Shown: in pieces, positions 7,370 through 17,200 of the stretch
Numbering within the stretch: the first letter of the stretch is position 1
Layout: every line of letters begins with the position of its first letter
From: Chitinibacter sp. FCG-7
Lineage (GTDB): Bacteria > Pseudomonadota > Gammaproteobacteria > Burkholderiales > Chitinibacteraceae
Assembly: GCF_040047665.1 (NCBI RefSeq)
Contig: NZ_CP157355.1
Coordinates: 620,001-684,000, forward strand
Reading direction: 5' to 3'
DNA: 64,000 bases
Program-made: the position numbers and the translations under genes
The notes under the pieces: generated by a model
The model's input: the letters and a program-made list of their open reading frames with translations, nothing else
Databases searched by the model: none
What the model was told of the DNA's origin: nothing

Positions 7370-10066
7370 ATGACCGATACCCTTGTTGAATCACATCCGC
7401 TGCTGGCCAGCGCCCAAAATCACAGCCGCTACCTGCAACGCCTGTTTTTATGTCGCCCTGATCTGGCCGCCGAAACGGCGCAATCGGCAGCGCACGCCTT
7501 TAGCCGCAGCGAGATGCTGCAGCGCCTGCGTGCTCATACTGTCGATAGCGACGAAGCGCTCTCGCTGGCCTTGCGCCGTTTACGCCAAGCGGTGATGGCG
7601 CGGCTGATTGTGCGCGAAATCAATGGCTTGTCGGCGCTGACCGAGGCGATGCACACGATTTCCGATCTGGCCGAAGTGGCGATTGAAGTCGCGCTGGACT
7701 GGGTGAGCCAGCCCGATGAACGCTTTGGCGAGCCGATTGGCGAAGAGAGCGGCAGCGTACAAAAGCTGATTGTCGTCGGCATGGGCAAGCTGGGCGGGCG
7801 CGAGCTCAATGTTTCGTCCGACATTGACCTGATTTTTATCTATCCCGAAGACGGCGAAACCAACGGGCGGCGCAAAATCAGCAATCACGAGTATTTTGTG
7901 AATATTGGCAAACGGCTGATTCGGCTGATCGGCGACACCGACGCCAATGGTTTTGTCTTCCGCGTCGATATGCGCCTGCGCCCGTTTGGCGATTCGGGCC
8001 CGCTGGTCAGCAGCTTTGCTGCGCTGGAAAACTACCTGCTCACGCAAGGCCGTGAGTGGGAACGCTATGCGTGGATCAAAGGACGCGCGCTCACTGGCGA
8101 CGAGCAAGGCATGGCTGGGCTGATGGAGCTGGTGATGCCTTTTGTCTATCGCAAATACCTCGATTACGGCGCCTACCAATCAATGCGCGAACTGCACAGC
8201 CAGATTCGCCGCGAAGTGGAGCGCAAAGATAGGCTCGATAATGTCAAGCTGGGCCCAGGGGGTATCCGTGAAATCGAGTTTATCGGACAGGTGTTCCAGC
8301 TGATACGGGGGGGGCGTAACAAGACATTACGCTCACGCGCCACGCAGCAGATTCTGCAGCAGCTGGCCGAGCAAGGCCTGCTGCCCGCAGACGTGGTAAG
8401 CCAATTGCAGGCGGCGTATATTTTTCTGCGCGATGTCGAGCACCGCATCATGTATCTGGACGACGCGCAAACGCAGATGCTGCCCGGCGCTGAAGATGAC
8501 CAGCAACGCCTCGCGCTGAGCATGGGTTTTGCCGACTGGGCGCAGTTCCGCGCCGCGCTGGATGCGCATCGCGGACAGGTCAACCAGCATTTTGAAGAAA
8601 TCTTTCTGCAGCCGGAGCAAAATACTCCCCAGGGGGATAGCCATGAAGTCGCCATTGATGCTTTTGCTGAGGGCAATACCCCACTATACGCCCAGCTGGG
8701 CTACAGCCAGCCGGAAGAAATCCAGCGCCGACTGTCCAATATGCAGGACAGCAGCAAATACCGGCAAATGCCCGACCGATGCCGTCGCCGCCTGGACAGC
8801 ATTCTGCCCAATCTGATCAGCTGCACCGCGCAATTTGACAACCCGGACGCCACGCTGATGCGCCTGCTTGATCTGCTGGACGCCATCAGCCGCCGCGAGT
8901 CTTACCTGGCCTTGCTGGCCGAACACCCACAAACGCTCAAGCGCCTAGCCAGCCTCTACAGCGCCAGCCCCTGGGTATCCGAATACCTGACCCGCCACCC
9001 GATTCTGCTCGACGAATTACTCGACGTGCGCCTGCTGCATCAAGCGCCAGACTGGGACAAGCTGGGCCGCCTGCTGCGCGAACAGATGAACGAGCTGGCG
9101 GGCGATGTCGAAGCCCGGATGGACAGCCTGCGCCATTTCCAGCACTCGCAGATTTTCCGTCTGGTGTCGCAAGACCTGGCCGAGCTGCTGCCGCTGGAAA
9201 AATTATCCGATCATTTATCCGATCTGGCCGACCTCATCCTGAATGTAGCGCTGGAACAAGCGTGGCAGGATTTGCCCAATAAGCACCGCGACACGCACCG
9301 CTTTGCCATCATTGGCTACGGCAAGCTGGGCGGCAAAGAGCTGGGTTTTGCGTCCGATCTGGATATCGTTTACCTCTATGACGACGATCACCCCAACGCC
9401 GCCGACATCTACGCCCGGCTGGCCAAGCGCATCGTCAACTGGCTCACTTCGATGACTTCGGCCGGCCAACTGTACGATATCGACTTGCGCCTGCGCCCAA
9501 ATGGCTCGTCCGGCCTCTTGGTTTCGACGGTTGAAGCGTTTACCGAATACCAGCATCACTCGGCCTGGGTGTGGGAGCACCAGGCCATCACCCGCGCGCG
9601 CTATTGCGCTGGCGATGCGCAGGTGGGCCAGCAATTTGAAGCCATACGCCACCAGATTCTGTGCCGGGAGCGCGATGTCAGCGCCTTGCAGGCCGAAGTG
9701 CTCAAAATGCGCAATAAAATGCTCGAAACGCACCCGGCGCTAGCTCACGATGTCAAACACCGACGCGGCGGGATTGTCGATATTGAATTTATCGTGCAGT
9801 TTTTGATTCTGGCGCACTCTCGCCATCTGCCCGCGCTAACGGCCAACGCTGGCAATATCGCGCTGCTGGATGTCGCCGCGCAGCACCAGCTGATCAGTAC
9901 CGCCAGTGCCGAGCATGCACGAACGGCTTATCGGGAATTACGCCGCCTGCAACATCGCCACCGGCTCAATGGCAAGGAGCTCAAGCTGGAGCACATCAAC
10001 GCCATCGCGCTGGATATGCAAGCCGTAGAGGCGCTCTGGCACAGCCTGTTTCCGGCACAGCTTTAG
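7370..10066 (+). CDS. glnE: bifunctional glutamine synthetase adenylyltransferase/adenylyl-removing enzyme
   Basis: 898-residue GlnE, which adenylylates and deadenylylates glutamine synthetase in response to PII signalling. Both nucleotidyltransferase halves are visible: GMGKLGGRELNVSSDIDL near residue 137 and GYGKLGGKELGFASDLDI near residue 650, each with the G-K-L-G-G and D-x-D signatures. The regulatory GPGGIREIEF and RRGGIVDIEFIVQ motifs are intact. Somewhat shorter than the 946-residue E. coli protein. The linker after the first half (residues about 422-438) is encoded by a 49-bp sequence with the ends of the dispersed palindromic element. Confidence 0.96.
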   Translation: MTDTLVESHPLLASAQNHSRYLQRLFLCRPDLAAETAQSAAHAFSRSEMLQRLRAHTVDSDEALSLALRRLRQAVMARLIVREINGLSALTEAMHTISDLAEVAIEVALDWVSQPDERFGEPIGEESGSVQKLIVVGMGKLGGRELNVSSDIDLIFIYPEDGETNGRRKISNHEYFVNIGKRLIRLIGDTDANGFVFRVDMRLRPFGDSGPLVSSFAALENYLLTQGREWERYAWIKGRALTGDEQGMAGLMELVMPFVYRKYLDYGAYQSMRELHSQIRREVERKDRLDNVKLGPGGIREIEFIGQVFQLIRGGRNKTLRSRATQQILQQLAEQGLLPADVVSQLQAAYIFLRDVEHRIMYLDDAQTQMLPGAEDDQQRLALSMGFADWAQFRAALDAHRGQVNQHFEEIFLQPEQNTPQGDSHEVAIDAFAEGNTPLYAQLGYSQPEEIQRRLSNMQDSSKYRQMPDRCRRRLDSILPNLISCTAQFDNPDATLMRLLDLLDAISRRESYLALLAEHPQTLKRLASLYSASPWVSEYLTRHPILLDELLDVRLLHQAPDWDKLGRLLREQMNELAGDVEARMDSLRHFQHSQIFRLVSQDLAELLPLEKLSDHLSDLADLILNVALEQAWQDLPNKHRDTHRFAIIGYGKLGGKELGFASDLDIVYLYDDDHPNAADIYARLAKRIVNWLTSMTSAGQLYDIDLRLRPNGSSGLLVSTVEAFTEYQHHSAWVWEHQAITRARYCAGDAQVGQQFEAIRHQILCRERDVSALQAEVLKMRNKMLETHPALAHDVKHRRGGIVDIEFIVQFLILAHSRHLPALTANAGNIALLDVAAQHQLISTASAEHARTAYRELRRLQHRHRLNGKELKLEHINAIALDMQAVEALWHSLFPAQL
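8633..8681. repeat. 49-bp palindromic element, in-frame copy inside glnE
   Basis: Starts GGGGATAGCCATGAAG, ends TGAGGGCAATACCC, exactly 49 bp. On the minus strand it opens GGGTATTGCCCT like the consensus. It encodes part of a linker between the two GlnE halves, a region that is variable in the family, so an insertion here would be tolerated. Confidence 0.55.
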
Positions 10067-10070
10067 TCTG

Positions 10071-10122
10071 TGAGGCTGGCGCTTGGGCTGGCTGTTTCAG
10101 CCCTGCCCAAGCACCAGCGTCA
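10071..10122. terminator. large imperfect palindrome directly after glnE
   Basis: Two 18-base arms (10071-10088 and 10105-10122) match at 16 of 18 positions, and an inner GGCTG/CAGCC pair closes the hairpin. It begins five bases after the glnE stop codon. No T-run follows on either strand, so it is not a classical intrinsic terminator. It may protect the 3' end of the message or act with Rho. Confidence 0.5.
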
Positions 10123-10260
10123 CCATTCAACCTCGCCGCCAGCACAGTTATCACCACAAGCCGCCACTGTGGGCTTGCGCACAGAAAAACCACAAATTCC
10201 TTACGTGAAACATGGGCAATATGACATGATGAGCGCCTGCAAATTCTGGGGGCGCGCGCC

Positions 10261-13200
10261 ATGCAACGGTATGAATACACGGAAGGAAACTCGAGCAAAT
10301 TCTGGGAAATCGAGCAAGACGGACTGCAGCTTAATATCCGCTGGGGCCGCATCGGCACCAACGGCCAAAGCCAGACCAAAGACTTTGCCAGCGCCGACAA
10401 AGCCAGCACCGCGATGGAAAAGCTGATCAAGGAAAAAACCGGCAAAGGCTATACCCATGCCGGGGATATAGCTGTCGACAATACTAAGAAAGAGCTGCAA
10501 CCAGATACCCCAGAGAAAACTACTGAGGAAGCAGTCACCGTCAACATCCCTGCCCCGCAAGCAGATCCCCCGCCATCCCAGCCTGAGCGGGGCAACACCC
10601 CGCCGTGGCTCAGTATTGAATACATCGCCCTCACGCCGGAAATGCGGCAAGCCGCCCATCCAAATCGGCAAAACCCCGGCCAGCCACTCAACACCGACCC
10701 CGAACAAGCCTGGCAGGAGTTTGCCAGCAGCCTGGAAGACGAAGGTGAAGATCGCGAAAAACTGGCGATGGATGTTCAGGAAAGCGGCACGGCTTTTGCC
10801 AGCGCCTGCAACGAAGCGTTTGAGCGTATCCGCAAGGCAGAACGCCATGGCAGCCCGCAATCGGACGCCGTATTGCTGGCATTTAGCTGCAATGCCAGCA
10901 GTTTTTATCGGATGGCGCTGGGTGGCAATGCCATCGCGCTGGTGCGTTACCTGCTGGGCCATTACGGCTTGCTGGGCGCGATTGATATTCTGATCGAAGC
11001 CGAACAAATCCACGTTGAGCGCGATTGGGATTACTCGCAACGCGTCACACGCCTGACACTGAGCCGGCAAGTAGACGGAACGCTGATTCATGGCGAGCGC
11101 TTTTGCCCGGGCGAAATGCTGTATCGCACGGCGCTGGCACAGGCCAGCGAGAGCGACTGGCAGGCTGCAGCGACACGCCTGCAGGCCGCAGCACCACTGA
11201 TCCACCCTGCGCGGCGAGTGCTGCTGGCTTCGCTCTTGCCCGAATGCCCCGATTTTGCCAACAACATGGCGCTGGAGCTGGCCAACAGCGGCCAGAGTCT
11301 CACCATGCTGGCCACCGTGGTGACCTCGGCGCAAGCGCGCAAAGCTGTGCGCCAGGCCAGCAATGGCCACTGGTTTGGCTACTATGCCGATTTTCCGGCC
11401 ACCGTGATTCAGCAGCATGGCGACGAAGCCGTTGCACTGCTGGAAGGGCTGATTCATCACGACACCATCGCCGATATGATCGCCCGCATCGGCACGCCCG
11501 AAGCCATCACTGCGCTGGCCAGAGTGGCGAGCCAAAGCAAGGCGAATCAGGCGCGCTTTGTCAGCGCCAGCCAGCGCTGGCCGCTGGCCGCTATTCCGGC
11601 GATAGCCGAGCTGCTGATTCACAGCGGCAAGGATGCAGGGCTATTTTCGACCACGCTGACCACACTGGCGCAAGCCCACCCGGCAGCGCTGGAGCAGGTC
11701 TGGCACTGGCTTAGCGCTGCGGCACAAGGGCAGATTAATGAGCTGCTAGCACGCTTTAGCAGCCCGACCGACGTGGCCAGCGCCGACGAGCTGCCGCGTG
11801 TGCTGGTCTCCCCGCCGTGGCTAAACAAGAAAAAAGCCGCCATCGCCGCGCTGGAGCTGGACGTATTGCCATTGCCACCCGTAGAGCAATGGGCCGCAGA
11901 CGAAAAAGAGCAAGTGCGAGCAGTCCACGAATGGCAGGCCAAGCGATTTGAAGAGGCAAGCAAAGACGCCACAGCCTTGGCCGACGAGCTGGGCTTTGGC
12001 CGCGTCAGCCATCAGCAAAGCGAAAACCGCAAGGCATTCCAGGGCATTTTGCAAAGTGCAGTCCATGCGCTGCAACAGCACAATGGTGCAGGCTTGATTG
12101 AGGCGTGGAAAAACTACAAAGCCGCCAAACTCAGCTACTGGATTAGTGCCGATACCCGCTATCTGACGCTGCTGCCCGAAGTGATGGCGTTGCAGGTCTG
12201 GCCAAGCTTTGCCGTGGATGACAGCTATCGTTGCAGCTTCTTTATGGCCACCCACGGCTTGAAGGCACTCGACGGCCTGCTGGCCTGCGTGCAGCAGCGC
12301 CCCGCGGCGGAAATCCCGCTCGCCATGCATTACGGCTGGTCTGCGCTCGCGCCCGCCATCGCCCGCGCCTACGTCAAGCTGAAAACCGCCCGCGCCAGCG
12401 CGCGCGAATGGCTGCTGGCTTATCCCGAACACGCCGTCACCGGCCTGTTGCCCAATGCACTGGGCAAGGCTGGCGAAGCGCGCGATTGCGCAGGCACAGC
12501 GCTGCGCTTGCTGGCCAGCCACGGCCACACGGCGCTGATGCGCACGGTTGCAGAGCGCTATGAGCGCGCCGATGTGCTCAATGCCTTGCAAGCTGTACTC
12601 GACGAAGACCCGCTGGATCGCTACCCCGCCAAAATCGGCAAAAACCCCGCATTCTGGCAGCCGCAAGGCTGCCGCCGCCCGGTTCTGCTCAATGGCAAGG
12701 CGCTGCCCGATAGCGCGCTGGAACATCTGGGCTGCATGCTACGCTTTCCGACTACCGAGGGCATTTACCCCGGCATCGAGCAGGTCAAAGCCGCCTGCCA
12801 GCCGCAATCGCTGGCCGATTTTGCCTGGGATGGCTTTAACCAGTGGCTATTTGCCGCCGCGCCATCGAAAGAAAACTGGGCGTTTAGCGCGCTTGGCCTG
12901 TTGGGCACTGACGACACGGCGCGCAAGCTCAATCCGCTGATTCGCGCCTGGCCGGGTGAGGCGCAGCACGCCCGCGCCGTGGCCGGGCTGGATGTACTGG
13001 CCACCATCGGCAGCGATGTCGCGCTGATGCTGCTCAACGGCATTGCGCAAAAAGTGAAATTCAAAGGCCTGCAGGACCGCGCCCGCGAAAAAATCGCCGC
13101 CATTGCCGAAGCCCGCGAGCTCACCACCGAAGAGCTGGAAGACCGCCTAGCGCCTGATCTGGGGCTGGACGAAATGGGCACGCTGCAGCTGGATTTTGGC

Positions 13201-14094
13201 CCCCGGCAATTTATCGTCGGCTTTGATGAAACGCTCAAACCCTATGTGCGCGATACCGATGGCGTGCGCCTGAAAGATCTGCCCAAGCCCAACGCCAAGG
13301 ACGACGCCGACCTGGCCAAAGCCGCAGTCGATACCTACAAGCAGCTGAAAAAAGACGCCAAAACTGTCGCCAGCCAGCAAGTGCAAAGGCTGGAGGTGGC
13401 CATGTGTACGCGCCGCCGCTGGCCGGTGGACGTATTTGTGCAGTTCCTCGCCACGCATCCGCTGGTGCGCCATCTGGTGCAGCGGCTGGTCTGGGGCGTG
13501 TACACGCTGGCGGGTGAAGGCCGCTATGGCGGCGAGCTGCAAGCCACTTTCCGCGTCTCCGAAGACGGTAGCTACACCGACGCCAACGACGATGAATTCA
13601 CTCTGCCCGCAGGCGAAATCCGCATCGGCCTGCCGCACGCACTGGAAATGCCTGCTAACGATGGCGCAGCCTTTGCCCAGCTTTTTGCCGACTACGAGCT
13701 GCTGCAACCCTTTGCGCAGCTGGGCAGAGACAAGCACAGCCTCAAGGCACAAGAAGCCGCCGAAGCCAAACTGCTGCGCTGGAAAGACCGCGTGGTTCCC
13801 ACCGGCAAGATTTTCGGCCTGAGCCATCGCGGCTGGCGGCGCGGCGAAGCACAGGACGGCGGCGGCATCTGGTATTACACCAAGGACATCGGCGATGGCC
13901 GCCTGATCGAGCTGACCTTCGATCCGGGCATCATCGTCGGCATGACCGACGAATACCCCGAGCAGAAACTGCAAGAGCTGGTCATCGCCAAAAAAACCAG
14001 CGGCTGGCACCAAGACAGCAACGAAGCCTTCGCCACGCTAGACCCGATCACCGCCAGCGAGCTGATCCGCGATATGGAAATGCTGGTGGGTTAA
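10261..14094 (+). CDS. WGR and DUF4132 domain protein (YehI/MolR-like)
   Basis: 1277 residues. Residues 1-66 form a WGR domain with the signature IRWGRIGTNGQ. WGR domains occur in PARPs and in the E. coli MolR/YehI proteins, and in PARP they contact DNA ends and neighbouring domains. After a low-complexity linker (about 67-115) comes a long, helix-rich, HEAT-like region. The C-terminal third is a DUF4132 domain, recognised by LDFGPRQF, RLKDLPKPN and RRRWPVDVF...HPLVRHL...RLVWG. No catalytic motif was recognised. The gene starts a six-gene block with moxR-, DUF5682-, vwa- and swim-type genes, the same set as E. coli yehI-L-M-P-Q. Function unknown; 'molybdate regulator' is a historical label I would not rely on. 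Confidence 0.88.
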   Translation: MQRYEYTEGNSSKFWEIEQDGLQLNIRWGRIGTNGQSQTKDFASADKASTAMEKLIKEKTGKGYTHAGDIAVDNTKKELQPDTPEKTTEEAVTVNIPAPQADPPPSQPERGNTPPWLSIEYIALTPEMRQAAHPNRQNPGQPLNTDPEQAWQEFASSLEDEGEDREKLAMDVQESGTAFASACNEAFERIRKAERHGSPQSDAVLLAFSCNASSFYRMALGGNAIALVRYLLGHYGLLGAIDILIEAEQIHVERDWDYSQRVTRLTLSRQVDGTLIHGERFCPGEMLYRTALAQASESDWQAAATRLQAAAPLIHPARRVLLASLLPECPDFANNMALELANSGQSLTMLATVVTSAQARKAVRQASNGHWFGYYADFPATVIQQHGDEAVALLEGLIHHDTIADMIARIGTPEAITALARVASQSKANQARFVSASQRWPLAAIPAIAELLIHSGKDAGLFSTTLTTLAQAHPAALEQVWHWLSAAAQGQINELLARFSSPTDVASADELPRVLVSPPWLNKKKAAIAALELDVLPLPPVEQWAADEKEQVRAVHEWQAKRFEEASKDATALADELGFGRVSHQQSENRKAFQGILQSAVHALQQHNGAGLIEAWKNYKAAKLSYWISADTRYLTLLPEVMALQVWPSFAVDDSYRCSFFMATHGLKALDGLLACVQQRPAAEIPLAMHYGWSALAPAIARAYVKLKTARASAREWLLAYPEHAVTGLLPNALGKAGEARDCAGTALRLLASHGHTALMRTVAERYERADVLNALQAVLDEDPLDRYPAKIGKNPAFWQPQGCRRPVLLNGKALPDSALEHLGCMLRFPTTEGIYPGIEQVKAACQPQSLADFAWDGFNQWLFAAAPSKENWAFSALGLLGTDDTARKLNPLIRAWPGEAQHARAVAGLDVLATIGSDVALMLLNGIAQKVKFKGLQDRAREKIAAIAEARELTTEELEDRLAPDLGLDEMGTLQLDFGPRQFIVGFDETLKPYVRDTDGVRLKDLPKPNAKDDADLAKAAVDTYKQLKKDAKTVASQQVQRLEVAMCTRRRWPVDVFVQFLATHPLVRHLVQRLVWGVYTLAGEGRYGGELQATFRVSEDGSYTDANDDEFTLPAGEIRIGLPHALEMPANDGAAFAQLFADYELLQPFAQLGRDKHSLKAQEAAEAKLLRWKDRVVPTGKIFGLSHRGWRRGEAQDGGGIWYYTKDIGDGRLIELTFDPGIIVGMTDEYPEQKLQELVIAKKTSGWHQDSNEAFATLDPITASELIRDMEMLVG
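10462..10510. repeat. possible 49-bp palindromic element, in-frame copy in WGR gene linker
   Basis: GGGGATATAGCTG at the left and CCAGATACCC at the right, 49 bp apart. It lies exactly in the low-complexity linker that follows the WGR domain. The left end is two bases out of register with the consensus, so this copy is less certain than the others. Confidence 0.4.
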
Positions 14095-14100
14095 CTAGAT

Positions 14101-14149
14101 GGGTATTGCCATGCAGATCATGATTTTCAATGGCTGCACGGCAATACCC
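14101..14149. repeat. 49-bp palindromic element, type copy (intergenic)
   Basis: Between the two DUF4132 genes. Arms GGGTATTGCCATGCAG (14101-14116) and CTGCACGGCAATACCC (14134-14149) pair at 15 of 16 positions around an 17-base centre that contains ATCATGATTTTCAAT. This is the cleanest copy and defines the 49-bp length. Confidence 0.9.
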
Positions 14150-14202
14150 TAAAGCACAATCAAACTAAAAAACTGAGTACTAAAACACCAAGGAGCAAAA
14201 CC

Positions 14203-17200
14203 ATGCAACGTGATGACATCGGAACGGCTGGCAATCTGAGCGGCAACACACCAAATGGCATCGCGCCTTGGTTGAAAAAAAACCCGGTAGACCTGACCAA
14301 GGCCATGCGCGCATACGCACTGCCCAACCGCGCCAATCCGGGCGAGCCCTTGCAGCTGGATGCCGACACCGAATGGCAGGCTTTTGCCGCTTCGCTGAAT
14401 CCGGAGCTAAACGGTCGACTGGTCAGCGAATGGGTGTTAACCGAACTGGACGAAGCCACCCGCTCCGCATGCGAAGAAGCCATTGCCCGCATGCAAAACC
14501 GGCAGAGAGAAGGTAGCTGGCAATCCGAAGCCGTCTTATTTGCAGTGTGCTGCTCGCAGCACATTGCTGACTACATTGGCAATGCAGCCGCGTTAGCCCG
14601 TTACCTGCTGGCGCAGTATGGTGTACTTAAAGCGCTGGATATGCTGATTGCAGCCGAACAGCTCCATATCGATGCCAGACAAAACTATGGTGCAGCATTT
14701 GTACAAATCAGCGCAAACACTTCGGTAATCCCCCGTACAGTCACGATCAATCATGACATTCAAGGAACATTTAACGGATACGGTCGATTCGCAGAAGGGG
14801 AATGGCTTTTCCGTACTGCATTAGCGCAAGCCAGCGATGATGAACGGCAAACAGCAGCGCTTCAATTACAGAAGGCAGCTGCTTTGCTTCACCCACTGCG
14901 CCGTGTCTTACTGGCACTGCTGCTGCCGGAATATACGGAGCTGGGCAACTCACTGGTTATGGACGCGGACAAGAGATACGGAACCTTCGGCTGGCTAGCT
15001 GCCGTGTCCATCAGCACGGAAGCCCGGAACCGGTTTGTGCAGCAATGCCTAACCTACGAGTTGAATCGTTATGGCTTGTGTTATGAGCGCGTTTTTGCCA
15101 GCACCGTTATTCAGCAACATGGCATTGAAGCTGTTCCACTGCTGGAGCCATTCATTGACAATGAGGGCATCGCCGACATGCTGGCACGTATTGGCACGCC
15201 CGAGGCCATCCAGGCTCTGGCCCGCCACGCAGCAGACGGCGGCAAAGCCAAGGTGCAACGCTTTGCCAAGGCGTGCGAACGCTGGCCACTGGCGGCCATC
15301 GCAGCACTGGCCAGCTTGCTGGTCGATGCAGGCCGGCATGACAAAGCACGCTACAGCGCCCAGCTAACTCCGCTGCTACACAATCACGCGGCATCTGTCG
15401 CGGTACTGCAAGCGTGGATTGAGCCAGTAGCCTGGCAAGTCATCAACGAAATACAGCCGGAACTACCACAGCAAGCGGCCAAGCCGCATACCGAGCCAAG
15501 CGCCAGCAGCGTAACAACACAGGTAAAGGCGACTGCGGAGCCGCCAGCGCAGGCGCAATCCTCCGATCAGAGCACGCAAGCGCTTACGCAAACCACACCG
15601 AGCAGCAGCATGCCGCCAGTACTGGTTTCCCCACCGTGGCTAAACAAGAAAAAAGCCGCTATCGCGCCGCTGGTGCTGGAAATGTTACCGCTAGAGCCAG
15701 TGGAATATTGGGAAGAAGGCCAACGCGAACGGGTGATTTCAGTACGTCAGTCCAATCTGGACGCCGTCAGCAAAACCCCAGAAAGGCTCGCAGAGGTCTT
15801 GCTGGGCTCGTTTTATGGCAGCCAGAGTGCTGAGCGCATGCAGCAATATCAAGCCTTTGTCGAACCCGCTCGCCAAGCAATTGCCGCCAACGATGCTGCC
15901 AGTTTATGCACCGCCTATCTAGCCTACAAGGCGTCCGACCTCAGCCGCCAAACATTCCCGCATTCCTACTGCCTGCTACTGCTGCCGGAGGAGATGGCGC
16001 AAGCGGTTTGGCCGACCTTGGCTGCTTATGATGATTTCTCCGATTATTTCTTTATGGCAAAAGTCGGCGTGAAAGGGCTGCAGGGTTTACTAGCGGCCGT
16101 TGAGCGTCGCACGGAAAGCGGTATTGCCATAGCACAACATTTCGGCTGGGCCGCCTTGGCTCCGGCCATTGCGCAGGCGTATCTCAAAATGAAAACGGTG
16201 CGCACCAGCGCCCGCAACTGGTTACTCAAATTCCCCGAACACACCGTTACCGGCCTGCTACCCGCAGCGCTCGGTAAAACGGGTAGCGCCCGCGACACCG
16301 CCACCAATGTACTACGCATGCTGGCCAGCCAAGGCCATACCGAGTTAATCCAGCAAGTAGCAGCCCGCTACGATCAGAGCGAAGTCAATCTGGCCGTAAA
16401 GTCCATGCTGGAGGCCGACCCGCTCGACTGCTTCCCCGCCAAAATCAGTAAAGCGCCCGCATTCTGGCAACCGCAACTATGCCCTCGCCCATTGCTGCTG
16501 GATGGCACACCGCTGCCCGATTCGGCACTGGAGCACTTAGGCACCATGCTGCGCTTCCCCACCAGCGAAGGGGTTTACCCCGGTATCGAACAAGTGAAAA
16601 CCGCCTGCCAGCGCGACAGTTTGGCTCAGTTCATCTGGAATGTATTTCTACGCTGGGAACAGGCTGGCGCACCCAACAAGGAAAGCTGGGCGTTTACGGC
16701 ACTCGGTCTGCTGGGCAACGATGAAACCATACGCCAGTTGGTGCCACTCATTCGTACTTGGCCCACGGAAGGTTTGCTATCCCGCGCGCAAACAGGGCTG
16801 GATGTGCTGGTACGTATCAGCAGTAACTATGCCCTGCTGCAACTAAACGGCATTGCGCAGGAGGTGAAATCCAAACCACTGCAACAGGCCGCCGAGCAAA
16901 AAATGCAGGAACTGGCCAACAACGCCGGCCTTACACCGGACGAGCTGGCCGAGCGCATTACGCCGGATCTGGGGCTGGATGCGGCAGGCGGGCTGGATCT
17001 GGATTTTGGCCCGCGCCAGTTCCGCGTCGGCTTTGATGAACATCTCAAGCCCGTGGTTTACAACAGTGATGGAGTGCGGCTGGCCGACTTGCCCAAGCCC
17101 AACGGCAGCGACAATGAGTATCGTGCCGAGCAAGCCCAGAAGCAGTTCAAGGCGCTCAAGCGCGATGTGAAGGCACTGGCCGACCAGACGCTCAAACGGC

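Noticed and set aside
8261..8312. GGGTATCC ... GATACGGGG pair in glnE
   Set aside because: It encodes the strongly conserved GPGGIREIEF region, present in all GlnE proteins.
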